A DNA stretch of 64,000 nucleotides from Floccularia luteovirens (GCA_009739215.1 VSJF01000012.1:620001-684000); one strand, 5' to 3'. Shown: positions 33,597 through 45,509, counted from the first letter of the stretch. Translations and numbers: made by a program. The notes: a model not told the origin generated them from the sequence alone.

Positions 33597-35111
33597 AACC
33601 TATTTTACGAGGCATTGTCCTCATGGATTTGGAAAAACTCTCAGATGATATTTGGAACTCCATCCCAGAAGACACCCTTGGTAAAATTTATCTAAATGAT
33701 TCATCTGACCCTTGCTGGATTTTAGGTCTGGATGGATTACTCCAATATAACGACAAAATCTATGTTCCAGAGGTTGAAGACCTTCGACTCCGTGTCCTCC
33801 GATATTATCACTGATCATCCAACTGCAGGACACTTCAGTCAAAACAAGACTATTCAAATAGTCTGTTGGGATTACACCTGGCCTAGGACTACGCAAGTTT
33901 GTTGTTGACTACTGTAAGTCTTGTATTATTTGCAAATGTTCAAAGTCTGTGCGCCATAAGCCGTACAGCAATCTTAAACAACTTCCGATCCTGGAGAAGC
34001 CATGGAATTCTATCTCTATGGATTTCATTGAACAGCTTCCTCCATCTTCAGGGTTTACTTCTATTCTCGTGATTGTAGACAGACTAACCAAACAGTCGAT
34101 TTTCATACCCATGTATGACACCATCACTTCCCCACAACTCGCCAAACTCTTTGTTCTCCATGTTTTCTCAAAACACGGAGTTCCCTCTCATGTGACCTCG
34201 GACCGAGGCACAGAGTTTGTTTCCCACTTCTTCTGCTCACTTAGAAAAGCACTCAACATGACACTTCATTTCACTTCAGGTTACCACCCAGAGGGAGATG
34301 GTCAGACTGAGAGAGTCAATCAGACTCTGGAACAATACCTCCACATGTATTGTACTTACCAACAGAACAATTGGTCCTCATTGCTTCCTCTAGTGGAGTT
34401 CGCATATAACAATGCTCCGAACTCTACTACAGGGTATATCTCCATTCTTTGCGAACAAAGGGTACAACCCGAACATCTCCGTCTATTCTGAAAGGGACCT
34501 CACCTCCAGCTCGTGCCAGAGAATTTGAAGTGGACTTGGATGAATTATACAAGGAACTCCAAATCCAAATAGGTATCTCGCAACATCAGTATCAAAGACC
34601 TGTGGATGCTAAACGAGCTCCAGCTCCTGAGTTCCCCATTCATAGTCATGCTTATGTCAAGGCCGAACATTTCCAAACCACTAGACCTTCGAAAAAACTT
34701 GCAGAAAAATTCTTAGATCCATTTGAAGTCATAGCCAAAGTCGGTTCCAATTCCTACACACTTCAACTTCCTGTGAGCATGAACTCCGTTCACCTGGTAT
34801 TCCATGTCTCGCAGTTAGAACTAACAACTCCAAACTCTATACCTGGCTGTGTTCAATCTCCTCCCTCACCGGTCGAGATTAATGGTGAAAAAGAGTATGA
34901 AATCTCGGAAATCCTCGATTCCAAGATTGACAAATGCTATTGGTGCAAACTTTTGTACTTAGTCAAATGGCTAGGTTATGAAGGCACCTCCGAAGAGAAC
35001 TCATGGTTACCTGCCACAGAGTTCGACCATGCTTCAGAAGTCATTTCAGATTTCCACTCCAAGTATCCAAACAAACCTGGCCCCTTTCCAACAATTAACT
35101 CTGTCAAATAA
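33597..35111 (+). pseudogene. Gypsy integrase with C-terminal chromodomain (element E), broken
   Basis: Zinc-binding part is frameshifted near 33814-33890 (DYCKSCIICKCSKS survives). The catalytic core reads PWNSISMDFIEQLPPS, ILVIVDRLTKQSIFIP, VPSHVTSDRGTEFVS and PEGDGQTERVNQTLEQYL, giving the D-D-E residues. After a frameshift near 34440-34490 a GPY/F-like region (EKFLDPFEVIAKVGSNSYTLQLP) leads to a chromodomain (LYLVKWLGYEGTSEENSWLPATEF) and stop near 35111. The chromodomain places it in the chromoviruses. Confidence 0.88.
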
Positions 35112-35329
35112 TAATGTACTCCGAACCTAAGTAGTTTTTGCACTCCATTTCTCTTCATATTATCGCGCAGTTTCACTTTCTCAGTCCTTTTTCAAAGGCA
35201 CAAAATTTTCTATATATAAGACAAAAGATTAAAATATGTACATACAAAAACACAAAAAAAAGGAGGAGCAACGGAAGTAACAACAACTCAAAGAAAGAAA
35301 AAAAAAAAAAAAAAAACAAAACAAAAAAC

Positions 35330-36696
35330 TCCTACTCCTCCATCTCCTCATCTCTGTTCTCCTCTGTTCCCTTCATCCTCCATTTTCTCCGGCTCCTCTG
35401 CTTCCTCTGCCTCATCGTCCTCCATGGCCATATCTCCGGCCACCTCCGTTTCCTTTTCCGCCTCTGTCTCCTTCTCTTCCCCTTTCTCCAGTCTCCTTCA
35501 CTTTTCCTTTTCCTTTCTCCTCCGTTTTTCTCCGCTTCTCCTCTGCATTCTCCGCTTTCCCTTTTTCTTCATCCAAGTCATCCACCATGATGACCTCTGA
35601 GTCCCTCTTTGTTGTTTCCTGCCTCTGTTGCATACCCACTAAAATTTCCAGAGACCTCATGATACTCGCAAGGCTCTTGGCCATGGAAACCCCAGCTAAC
35701 TCCTTGGTACTCTATCGTTTCACCAGTTGCTCGTAGTCCTCATCAGACTCTTCTGGCTCTGCCTGTCTTCTCTGCTTCTATCGTCAAGTCCGAGCCAGAC
35801 TCCATTGTCTTTCCGACTGCCTGGGATTTATTTTGACCTCCAATATGCAGCAAGAAATCTTCCACGCGGAGCACTGTTTGCACAAGGTGCTCTGTGTTGA
35901 GCAGCCATGTGTGCAAGACACAGTGGAGGAACTCAAAGATCTTACCTTGTGCTTACTTAGATCACACCTTACAGTTAGTGTTACTACTACTACCTATAGA
36001 ATAGGACAAGGTATCTATTCGCATAAGAGTGTCCTTATATACAGTTCTAGCTGTATGTACATATTTGCATAAGGGTCCGTGCTATGTCCGTCATAGTCAC
36101 ATGTCTACTTCATAGAACCTTATAGAAGGTTATAGAACATGTTTAGTCATATTGCACGTGATGCATAGGGCATAGGGCATATGTGAGTGTAGTCATGTGA
36201 CATATCATGTGACATATCATCTGACTCATCACCTGACGAATTATGTAATCCATCATGTGATTGTGCTGATGCAACACTCTGGGTCTTTACTCCTTCCCTT
36301 GGCACTGGCCACTCACAGACCTCCTTATGACAGGAACATGCCATGCAAATGATGTCACTCGTCTGCCACTCTATGGCCCTGCCCGTCCTCCGCGAAGGTC
36401 CAACTTCACTGACTTTGACGACCTCAGTTGCCCTCCGTTTAACCTCGGCCTCCTTTTTCTTTGCAGTGGCCATCTCTGCTGCACACTTGGCCTCCTGCTC
36501 CGCTTTTTCAGCCTCCTTTGCCACCAACTCCTGCCTTCTCTCTCTTTTGGCATTCCTCCTCCTCTCTTGCCTTCTGCACTTCCAGCCTCTTCAACTCCTC
36601 TCTCTCGGCCAACTTGCATTGCATAGCCTCGATTTGTTGATGCATGGCCAAGACTTCATCATCGATGTTGATTGGAGCATTGTGCGAGGCAGACAT
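35330..36696 (-). pseudogene. Antisense ORF of Gypsy element E: zinc-cluster-like, coiled-coil protein, disrupted
   Basis: Starts MSASHNAPINIDDEVLAMHQ at 36696, continues with a Lys/Glu/Ala coiled coil (QKAREEEECQKREK; after a frameshift near 36520, AEKAEQEAKCAAEMATAKKK), then SEVGPSRRTGRAIEWQTSDI and a Cys-rich module CMACSCHKEVCEWPVPREG. The frame continues across the LTR at 35895-36276 into CKQCSAWKISC, so two CxxC..C units form a likely zinc-binding module. An acidic/basic tail (VIMVDDLDEEKGKAENAEEK) follows. The gene lies between pol and the 3' LTR in reverse orientation. Function unknown; a DNA- or RNA-binding accessory protein of the element is a guess. Confidence 0.6.
35895..36276 (-). 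repeat. Solo LTR, family A copy 3
   Basis: 382 bp, TGTTGAGCAGCC..CAACA, with target duplication CTCTG (35890-35894, 36277-36281). It inserted into the antisense ORF of element E. A few point differences from element A's LTRs. Confidence 0.9.
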
Positions 36697-36853
36697 TTTA
36701 TAAGGAGGAGGTAAAACTGAGTTGTTTTCTGTTAAGCAGGAGGTAAAAAGATTAAAGACGTGACGTGCCACCCAAAAAATCAACATGCGACATGTGATCA
36801 TCAAACACAGACATACAATGGATCTTGAGAGCTCAATCCTAATGGGGGGATAC

Positions 36854-37334
36854 TGTCAGGATCCAAACACCTCCAAAACCTCAGACTATCCAAATCTTAC
36901 CTTGGACATTTCTGTCCACCTTGGACTTCATACCCTTTTATCCTTCTCTGTTTCTTGGACATATGTCCCCCGTATTACATAACACTTATAACAAACACTT
37001 ATCCTTTTTTTATCATTCCTTTAGTCCTCTTTTAATGTACCTTCCCACATTACCACCCTTGGGAATATTCACACGTTGTTGCCAGTACTTAAACTACAGA
37101 GATGTACACAGTTCTGTAGTTTTGAATATCAACTAAGACTCGTAATCTTGTTCCTCTCTAAGTTCTGTCCACTTCCTGCAACAACTCTAGTCTTTGGACA
37201 CAAACCTCAGCTGTTTGTAAATTAGACATCGGAAGTCAGCAGAGCACAACATGGACATCATTGAAGCCACATCTAACATCTGATGGGAGTTAACTCCGAG
37301 TTCACAAAGTTGATCCTGAAGTCAGTTCTTGACA
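36854..37334 (+). repeat. 3' LTR of Gypsy element E
   Basis: 481 bp, TGTCAGGATCC..TCTTGACA (inverted ends TGTCA/TGACA), preceded by purine-rich aatggggggat. The right junction cuts the gag of element G. Confidence 0.78.
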
Positions 37335-37947
37335 GTCTCTGCGAAAACTTCATCACAATTGCAACACCATCTGTGTATCGAGCTTCCTCAATCAAGTCCT
37401 TGAACTTATCCACATATTCATCTACAGTCCTTTTTCCCTGGAAGTATTGAACTGATTTGAGGGTAGTGAGAGCAACAGTGGTCTCATGTTTTGGGCAGAA
37501 TTCTGTGGTGAAGGCCTGTTCGAAACAAGTCTAGTCATTGTAGGCAGCTTGGTCAGTTTTGGCTTCGCGTTGCATGATTCGATATGCAAAGGTTGTAGCT
37601 CAACCCTCTTTCATAAAGGAAAGGGCCCAGTGAATACGTCGCTGCTCATCAGGGAACTGTTCTGGGCACAGGATGATATAGAGTTGACAGGAGTTGAGAA
37701 AGGAGTGGCCTTGAGTGCAATCTCCATTGAAATCATTAGGCATTGAAGGTCGCAAGGGTGTGATGCTCTTTGCAACTGGTTCAAGGGTTGGAAGAGGTGG
37801 AGTAGAGATAGGAGAGTCTTGGAGAATTGTGGATAATTGGTTAAGTCATTGTAGGATCTCATTTAGGATGTGTTGGTGGGTTTCACTTCTCACATTGGCT
37901 TCATGGACTGCATTTTCCATGGCAAAAAGACATTCTTCTGCACTCAT
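37335..37947 (-). pseudogene. Gypsy gag of element G, broken
   Basis: Minus strand from MSAEECLFAMENAVHEANV at 37947. It contains the retrotransposon gag core: YIILCPEQFPDEQRRIHWAL, SFMKEG, TTEFCPKHETTVALTTLKS, YFQGKRTVDEYVDKFKDLI and DGVAIVMKF, where element E cuts it. In-frame stops occur (after SFMKEG, near the YND block and before LNQLS). The remainder of the element is lost. Confidence 0.8.
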
Positions 37948-38064
37948 GGTGATGTGGGGCAATAGGCTACTATAAGAGAGTGGCTAAAGGAGGGGTGTTG
38001 AGGTGCAAAACCTGCTAATTGGTTTGGCTCAATAGCACCAGTCCTTTTGGTGAGACTTTTCTAC

Positions 38065-38456
38065 TGTAAGGGCAACTGGGCAGTTCGCGTGGTGCATGTT
38101 TCGAAGTGTCACAACAGGCTGTGAAACAGGAAGCGCGTCGAACTGGACAGGAAGTCCAAAGTTATTATATTGTAAAGTATATATATTCTATCTACTCACC
38201 TGGACAGGAAATCTGAAGAGAAAAGTCTAAGGATTTCTGTCTAGGGGTGTTGCTATATATGTGAATAAAAATAGAAGAGGTATCGAAGGAGAGTTACCAT
38301 CTTAGATGGGTGGCAACCTTAGTAACTGTATCTAAATATATAACTCCTTGATAGTAAGCATGTTGAAGTTGTATTGAGGGTAGTGGGAAGTGGTGTTGAG
38401 GTATTGCTGAGTGGTTTCAAAGGGTTCGAAAGGTTGAACTTGGGGTTCCCCTTACA
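38065..38456 (-). repeat. Right LTR of element G
   Basis: 392 bp, TGTAAGGGCAAC..CCCCTTACA, partner of 28863-29254. Confidence 0.85.
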
Positions 38457-38461
38457 CCCCC

Positions 38462-40020
38462 CAGGAACATACTCCGCACAGTCCCCATCCCCATCACCCC
38501 AACAGCAACTCAGCGCATTTGCCAAACTTCATACTAGACTTGCAGAACAAGCAGCCAAGCAACAAATAAGAGATCCTTGGGTTAGACCAGCCAAATTACC
38601 CAATATGTTACTGCGTGATATTGTTTGTTGTGAGAGTGGAGTTGAATGCTAGTCACGTTTCCCTAGCGCGTCAAGGAGTAGAGTCCTTGAACTGGTTACT
38701 TTAGCCACCAGTGGGGGGCCTCGTTGAGGTCAGTTACGACGGAGGGAACAGCCAGGCATTTCAGGCTGTATGCTGTCTTGCGTGCTGCTATTTACAACTT
38801 GCTAGCCATCCTAGACTAGAGAGGGAGGAGTCGCTTAGCACACACAGAGGTAGCAGGATAATCAAGTGTGTTAGGCAGTATCCAAAACTAAGGTCAAGCT
38901 AGGGCTTGCCTACAGTTTTGCACTATCTTAAATACATAAAATATACTGCTAATAATAGACTACAACGAGGTGTATCACTAAGCCTATAAGTCATATAGAA
39001 GTGGTACTAGTCATAGGAAGGTGCATTAAGTCAGATAGATGCACACACAAGTCAAAACATGAAACATAAGAGTCAGTATACTAAAGATAGGAAACATCAG
39101 GAAAGCGCATTAAAGATGCATGTACTAAAGTCCAGGGAGATATCGTAAGTCTGGATAAGGTCATAACACAATACACTGCAGCAACCATCCCCACTCCAAA
39201 TAACCAACAAGCCACAAGGAGACTATGAAGAAGAACAAGAAGTAGAATAACAGTTTTATGAAGAAGCTCAACAAACACCACCATGCATCACTTATGACTC
39301 AGACGTTGAAATGTCCAGCAACGCAAAAGAAATTAATGTTGGCAGACCAACATCATTCAATAGCAAGAAAGAACATGCACAACCATTCTTACAAGATGTC
39401 TAAATATATTTGGACATGAATGAAGAAATTTATAATAGTAATAAGAAGAAAATCTTATTTGCACTTTCATTTATGAAAGAAGGAACAGCAGCTATCTACT
39501 GCTCAAACATTATAGAAACTGCCAATAGAAACTACAGAACATAGTCTTAATTTAAGAAAGCATTCCTAGAAGCATTCCAAGCACAGAATGTAGCAATGCA
39601 AGCAAGAACCAACCTCGCCAACCTACAGATGTCTGGCAATAACATTACCAAGTACATCTCAGAATTTAAAATCCTATCATCACAAGCAGGGATACATGAA
39701 GACACATCACTCATAGATATATTCATGAGAGGACTAAACGATGAATTAGTTGAACATTTCTACAAACTAGACAACTTTCTGACCACCATGGAACAAGTCT
39801 ATAAATATGTGTTCCAATTTGCAGATAGACTACAATAGATGAAAGACTTCCTACAGTCTAGAAAGAAACCATTTGCAAGACTAAACTCATTCCCAACAAG
39901 AATGACAGGAAAAGACCCCAATGCAATGGAAATTGACTGCATCAATACTGAAGAACCCGCCTTAGACATGGAAGAACTAGAAGAAATAAATAGAATGTCA
40001 TTCGAAGCCTCCCTCATATT
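38462..40020 (+). pseudogene. Gypsy gag of element H, interrupted by a family C LTR
   Basis: Continues the frame started at 28808: TYSAQSPSPSPQQQLSAFAK, LAEQAAKQQIRDPWVRPAK, then a family C LTR at 38606-39168, then LQQPSPLQITNKP, TYDSDVEMSSNAKEINVG, ILFALSFMKEGTAAIYC, NLANLQMSGNNITKYISEF, DIFMRGLNDELVEHF and DPNAMEIDCI. In-frame stops (near 39250, 39403, 39543 and 39836) show it is dead. It lacks pol: gag passes directly into an E-type LTR near 40040, so the pol region was deleted. Confidence 0.8.
38606..39168 (+). repeat. Solo LTR, family C copy 4, in gag of element H
   Basis: 563 bp, TGTTACTGCG..TCATAACA, target duplication CAATA (38601-38605, 39169-39173). Confidence 0.87.
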
Positions 40021-40039
40021 CTATTCTCCATGTGGAGAT

Positions 40040-40457
40040 AATAAACCTTCACTGTATTTAAGCTACATATATTGTAATTATTCTATAGCTTGAATATTGA
40101 TTAAGACTCGTACTTGCTCCATTCTCTGTCCCTCTCATTCACCTCTCTTCCCCCATCCTTTACAGAACATCTTCCTCTATTCCTACAAGTAAGACACGGA
40201 AGTCAGCAGGACACAACAGACATCATTGAAGCCATATCTTAACTCCATCCTACAGGTATCTCTATGTTCACAGAGATCATATTGAAGTCAGCTCTTGACA
40301 GTTTCAGAGATGTTCAGATCCTGACAGTAATATGGAGAATGTACATCTGAGAAATGGAGAAAATGGAAAGAGTAATCAAAAAAAAGTCTGAGATGAGGAG
40401 AAGTATGTCCAAGATAAGGTTTAGGTGTCTGAGGTTTTGAAGGTGTTTGGATCCTGA
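40040..40457. repeat. Fragments of E-type Gypsy LTRs in opposite orientations
   Basis: 40040-40300 matches the 3' half of the LTR at 36854-37334 (gattaagactcgta, gaagtcagcag, catcattgaagcca, ctcttgaca). 40312-40457 is the reverse complement of the start of an E-type LTR (ggttttgaaggtgtttggat) and is cut by the family C LTR that follows. Confidence 0.65.
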
Positions 40458-41240
40458 TGTTATGATCTTATCCAGATACGCACTTATCTCCCTGGACTTT
40501 AGGCCATGTGTATAACATGTTCTTGCCTTATTACTTACTTTCTTATACATGTATTGTATATGACTCGCGTTCTGATTCTTATGACTTAGATAGTCTTCTA
40601 TATGACTAGAGTACACTTCTATATGACTCCGCATTGACTTGTAGCTTACTAAGCAAGCATGTAATGGGTTATTATTAGAAGTAGCGTACTTGTACTTAAG
40701 TAGCACGAAACTACAGACAAGCCTCAGCTTGATCTTAGTTTCGAGTACTCTCTAATACAGGCAATTACTATAGCAGGGGTAGACTATGGAATAGGAGGAG
40801 AGTACAGAGAGATAGTTGATTATATGATTATAGGGACATATGTTAGATGATATAGTTATATGTATTTTTTTTGTTATGTATACATGAAGTTACTGTTTGC
40901 TACGACTTAATGTGACTGTGACATGTGACGCGTGTCACATCCTACAATTACTCTGTTACCTCCATAACATTCTAAGTGACTCTCCCTCCTCTGTCTAGGA
41001 TGGCAGGATAGTTGTATATAATGGCATGGATGACACTATACAGCCTGAAATGCCTGGCTGTCCCCTCCTCTGTAACTGACCTCAGAGAGACCCTGACAGG
41101 TGGTTTGTAACCTGTGTAGTAGCATAACCTACTATCACACCAGGGAAACCTGACTGGCAAAACAACCAACCATACCCTAACCAGGACACCCCAAATGACG
41201 AGACCAGTAAACGACAATGTATAAACCCCTAATGGTAACA
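40458..41240 (-). repeat. Solo LTR, family C copy 3, split by a family D LTR
   Basis: TGTTATGATCTTATCC..ATGGTAACA, target duplication CCTGA (40453-40457, 41241-41245). It is interrupted by a family D LTR at 40769-40946. Confidence 0.87.
40769..40946 (-). repeat. Solo LTR of family D, nested in family C
   Basis: 178 bp, tatagcagg..catcctaca on the plus strand, target duplication ATTAC (40764-40768, 40947-40951). Diverged from the element D LTRs but the same length and ends. Confidence 0.85.
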
Positions 41241-41391
41241 CCTGATATCTGTCTGCAATTGAAGACTCTGAATGGCTGCTTCTGCCTTTTGCTCATTTTA
41301 TGCTATGATATACACTCACACATTGTGCTCTAAGAGAGCCTAGTAATGTTTTTTAAATCAGTAATTGATATTGCATAGTGATGCAGACTGA

Positions 41392-41505
41392 CCTTTGCTG
41401 TCTCTTTACCTATACAGTATTTGCACCAGTGACAATCACTACTTTACCAGTCAAGTCAGGCATATTATTTGCTGTATATGCCAACCAAGTTGGAAAGGTT
41501 TGCAT
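41392..41505 (-). pseudogene. Third SDR copy, N-terminal fragment only
   Basis: On the minus strand MQTFPTWLAYTANNMPDLTG then KVVIVTGANT matches the start of both SDR genes. The next bases encode IGKETAK directly, without the first intron of the SDR genes and with one base missing. It stops at a donor-like gtcagt near 41393 and no later SDR exon follows before the transposon block. It cannot make an enzyme. Confidence 0.78.
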
Positions 41506-41693
41506 AAGGCCATTGATAATAGTGGATAGTATATTCATAGCAAGTAGTTATGTGTGCATGTGAAAGGTGGAGTGGGTCCGTGCGCGGGGCGAACACGTGT
41601 GAATGTGTGAAAAGAGAGAAAGGTGACGAGATACAAATACTTATTATTCAATACATAATACTCTCAACGCTACCTCCAATATTGTTCTCTTCC

Positions 41694-44600
41694 ATGGATT
41701 CTTCTTCATTCTCATCGACATCCATGGTATCCTTGGACCCAACCTCATCCCTTCGTGCCGCTGCTCTCCTCACCCTCAAATCAAAACGTCGCAAACCTCC
41801 AACAGATCACTCAATTTCTTTGCGCCCGTCTTTGCGTCCTCCTCCACCATCCGACTCCGTTCAACTTGATTATGGCTCCGAAGAGGTCGCTTCTGTCGAG
41901 TCTCAAGTCCCTCCATCTACCACGTATTCTGCTGCTTCGACAACACCCACCAATGAAGAGCAAGGTCGTGAAGAAGGCGAGATTAGTGACGAGGAAGAAC
42001 AACCCACAACTTCGTTGGTAGAACTTGAAGTACCTATTGCGGCCAATTTGATGTTTTCTAGTCATGTCACTCCGGGTCGTTCTAGTCGGCACCCAGAGTC
42101 ACCACCTCCCTCGTTAATGGATCGTTTGTCTGACCCTCCCCAATTTACTTCGTCCACTTCATCAGCATTGCAAGATGCCTCACCAAAAGATAGACATTTT
42201 CTCATTGATCCTGACCATGTTCGCCCCGGACTAGCATGTTTGTATTTCTATAATATCGATGTCATGAATGCTCATAGAATGTTCAGTACGCCAATCAGAA
42301 TATGATACAGCAAAGGATATCATCCTCGATCTTCTCGGTTGGGGTGTTCCATCAGAATACCTCGTTGACTGTGGCCTTACTAGAGAAATTATCTATTATG
42401 TTTTCAACGAGCTCAATCTGCGATTGCCGCAAGATTTTGATACTACTAGTCTTGTACCCTACACCCCTGACTTGTTGAGGACGTCATTCAGGGGATCATC
42501 GCTATCGGCATCAGCTATCAACGATATGAACTCTTCGACAGATTATTCCGGTGTGCATGCGTCCCATATAAATCCAATTCAAGACAAACATAAACTCTCT
42601 GGACATACTCACAACGATCAAGGCGGTTCCGCGATCCAACCAATATCGACATTCAGTGACAGTGATTTACACAATATGGAGCGACAACGCCGCCAAGAAC
42701 TTATTGCTCGGAAGGCTGTCCAGGCCTCTAGAAAGTCCAAGCAAGCTCTTGGGCGTTCAGATAGTTCTTCAGTACCTCCTGTTACTTCTTCAGCTAAGAC
42801 ACAAGACATTATCATGTCGTCAAATATCCCTGCTGAAACAGTCAACGACTTTCTAAAAACCATCGAAACACCGCATGACAATGAGCAAGGAAGCGAGATT
42901 ATACCTCCTCCGGACGCCAGGCTACACACGGGAGTAGATTCTATGGATATCGACGAGATTCCTGGTTTGCGTAGTTCTCGGTTGTCTCGTGAGAAGTCCC
43001 TGGATGCCAATCAACCTCTGGTAAAAGTTGAAAGTGCAGGTGATGAACTGGTGACTTCTCGTTTGGACGAACCTCCATATACGCCCTCTCTGCAATCACA
43101 GCTTCCTTCTTCTAGTGATTCGGCTACTACAGCGTTTTCTCGCATCAATCTCGAATCAGAATTGAGGAAGGAGATCAGACCTCGAGTACGACGAGGGAAG
43201 ATGCGACCAGTAGCATCTGATTTTGTTGACTTTGACTCAGGACCCTCCGGTAACGAATCAGCTGGGAATGGATTTTCCATTGGCGCATTTTCTAGACGGT
43301 CAATTGGAGGTGCCAACTTCTCCAGCGTTAACATGAGAAGATGTGTTATCGACTTGAGTGATAGCGAAGGGGATGATGATTTATATGCTGTGGTCGATAC
43401 TGGAAACCTCCGTAAACAAAACACGGTTATATCGACATTTCATATATCAAAACCGTCAGTACCTAGGCAAAAACCGACGAGCACACCTACTTCCAACAGC
43501 CGAGCCATGTCACCAGCTGCGCTGCAGAAGAAGGAGATGGAAATCCAGAGGATGAGGGAGATGATTGCGCTGATGGAAAAAAATCAACAACAAAAAGTAA
43601 ATTAATTTCCACTACAATTCCATCTAGCTAATCTCATTTCATGTAGCTGTTGCGCACCACGTCTACTATTGATATAGAACCACCAGTTAATCAGACTATG
43701 GTGAAGCAGGAGCCCGATGTCATGAAAACCTCGATGAATTCATCATCAGAATTGGTTGATTCTCCGAGCGAAATGACGAACGACACACAAACTAATCTAC
43801 TCAATCCTGCCATAGCTCGTACGTGTCTCTATCGGCAGCTGCAAAACGTCAACCGAATACCCGCAATCCTGAATCAAATTGTTTTAAACAGAAGATTCGA
43901 TGTCCATTGATCAACCCGAGATTTCTCAGAGAGCATCCACGGGTACAATCACAGCTGTTTCTGGAGTAGCTGGACAAAACATCGGTTCTCTATTCTCTCG
44001 GTCATCTATTCTTCGATTATTGACTGATTTTTCCGGCTTTTTGTTTCTCTTTCACACGTCTTTTCTTGCACTCTCCAGATAACGTCACACACGACGCGGC
44101 TAACGTTAATCAACTACATCCAAATGGAGTTCAAGGCAAGTACCGGCCATCTTATTTCATTCGTATTACTCATTCAGGCCGCTGAACTCGCTTCTTCCAT
44201 CTTCCTACATCGTCGACAATTACGCAAATTGACCTTCTGGCCGCATTCTACTATTGTTTCTGATGATGGTGTGCTGACCACACAATGTCAATTTATTTCC
44301 GGTATCTTTTCCGCTTGGCGTGATGCATGATCTTAACACTCATTCAATGGTTTCCTACCCTGATCGGTTATCAACATGTTCTCTCCCCTTTCTGATTCCG
44401 CTTACATTTTGATCCCGCATTTAATCCCGATTTGGCAATCCTCAGTAATGAGGGCAGAAGCAATGCAACCTGTGGCAAGGATCTATTTATCTTTCTACCC
44501 TGATAAGGCAGAAAATCTCATCATCTGACTTTCGCCACAACTTTTTTTTATCTAGCCGGATGTTGAGAAGACAAAATCACAGGCAAGAGAACCGGCCAAT

Positions 44601-45509
44601 GAGCAAGAGATGGTCGACGTCGACTTGGAGTCGTCTTCGTCGGCACAGGTGCGTCTTGCGAGTTCGTTTTATTTAATTCCTTCCTCGAAATGGGAATTGG
44701 CATTCATCCATTTCCTTTTCTCCGCATGACGTGATAGTAGCTGACTAAAAGTATCTAGCCGTCTCTGAGGACAATATCAGACCTCCCAAAGCCCGAAGAA
44801 AATCAGGATCCTCAACAGTTCTTGTATCCAGACCACACTCAAACTAATAATGTCAACGATTATCATTCGCTTTTTGATTCGTATCCGCTCCTAGGATCAG
44901 GTTCATGTCCAAGGTTGTGGGGCAATCTTTCAGTCCCTCTTGATTACGCATCTACTAGTTCTTCACATACACCACATTCTACAGAATTCTATTCTACACA
45001 GGACTCCCTTTTTCCATCTTTGACACATACGAGTAGTATAATTCCTGACCTCAAACCACTAAAATTAGCGACAGCAAGCAAGCTTTTAGACCCATCCAAG
45101 CGGATTTGCCAATACGAAGTTCCTGGCGGCGGTGTTTGCCGTGACGAGGGGTGTGAAGACTTGCATCTCAGCAGGCTCAATGGAAAGCGCGGTGCTGAGC
45201 CGAGTGGTACGTGTTCGTGGGTTAAGCATATCTGATTGGATTAGCTCATGGAGTCGCGATACGTGTTCTTTTATCTTAACATTCTTCCAATTCTCTACAT
45301 TTTTTGTTTGTTTTTCTTCTTGAACAGACCAAGAAACGGCGGAATATGTCAATAATGCGATACCAAAAAAATGGCAAACGGAGCATCAAATATCATCATT
45401 CAAGATTTTCTCAGCGATGCAAGCAATCGGCAATAATATGACTCTGAACTTGGAGGAACGTGTAGCCAAAGCTTTGACTATGCTTGGACAACCGCCGCCG
45501 CCATCTTGA
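41694..45509 (+). CDS. Red1-like protein with C-terminal zf-C3H1 zinc finger
   Basis: Long, mostly disordered protein starting MDSSSFSSTSMVSLDPTSS at 41694. The first intron is 42238-42286 (49 nt), and the second exon runs to about 43597. Features: an acidic GREEGEISDEEE motif, a conserved block YDTAKDIILDLLGWGVPSEYLVDCGL (about 42.3 kb), a methionine/glutamate helix (MRREMIALME-type, about 43.55 kb), then several short exons. The C-terminal ICQYEVPGGGVCRDEGCEDLH has the C-x(8)-C-x(4/5)-C-x(3)-H spacing of the putative zinc-finger domain zf-C3H1 found in fission yeast Red1. Red1 is the core of the MTREC complex that sends meiotic and unstable nuclear RNAs to the exosome. Function here is by that finger and the disordered architecture only. 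Ends LGQPPPPS, stop 45507-45509. Confidence 0.72.

Larger units (their letters stand above)
31668..37334 (+). mobile_element. Element E: 5'-truncated chromodomain Gypsy element
   Basis: Begins abruptly in the reverse transcriptase at the end of element D and runs through RNase H, integrase, chromodomain, an antisense ORF, a purine-rich aatggggggat and a 3' LTR (36854-37334). The 5' LTR, gag and protease are missing. Two LTR insertions interrupt it (32801-33596 and 35895-36276). Stops and frameshifts show it is dead. Confidence 0.85.
28863..38456 (-). mobile_element. Element G: Gypsy-type LTR retrotransposon, host of elements D and E
   Basis: Two 392-bp LTRs (28863-29254 and 38065-38456; TGTAAGGGCAAC..CTTACA) with target duplication CCCCC (28858-28862, 38457-38461). 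Minus orientation follows from the gag at 37947-37335 and from a purine-rich AGAAGGGGGGTGA just inside the left LTR on the minus strand. Its own interior survives only as gag next to the right LTR and about 150 bp next to the left LTR (29255-29405). Everything between is element D and Gypsy element E with their own nested LTRs. It is itself inserted in the gag of element H. Confidence 0.82.

Noticed and set aside
35138..35590. 150-residue plus-strand ORF rich in Ser, Leu, Phe and Lys
   Set aside because: It covers a poly-A run and the antisense of the Lys/Glu-rich end of the zinc-cluster-like ORF; no domain.
42618..43424. Minus-strand ORFs of 130 and 137 residues in the Red1-like gene
   Set aside because: Antisense shadows of a Ser-rich disordered region; the plus frame alone has splice logic and the zinc finger.
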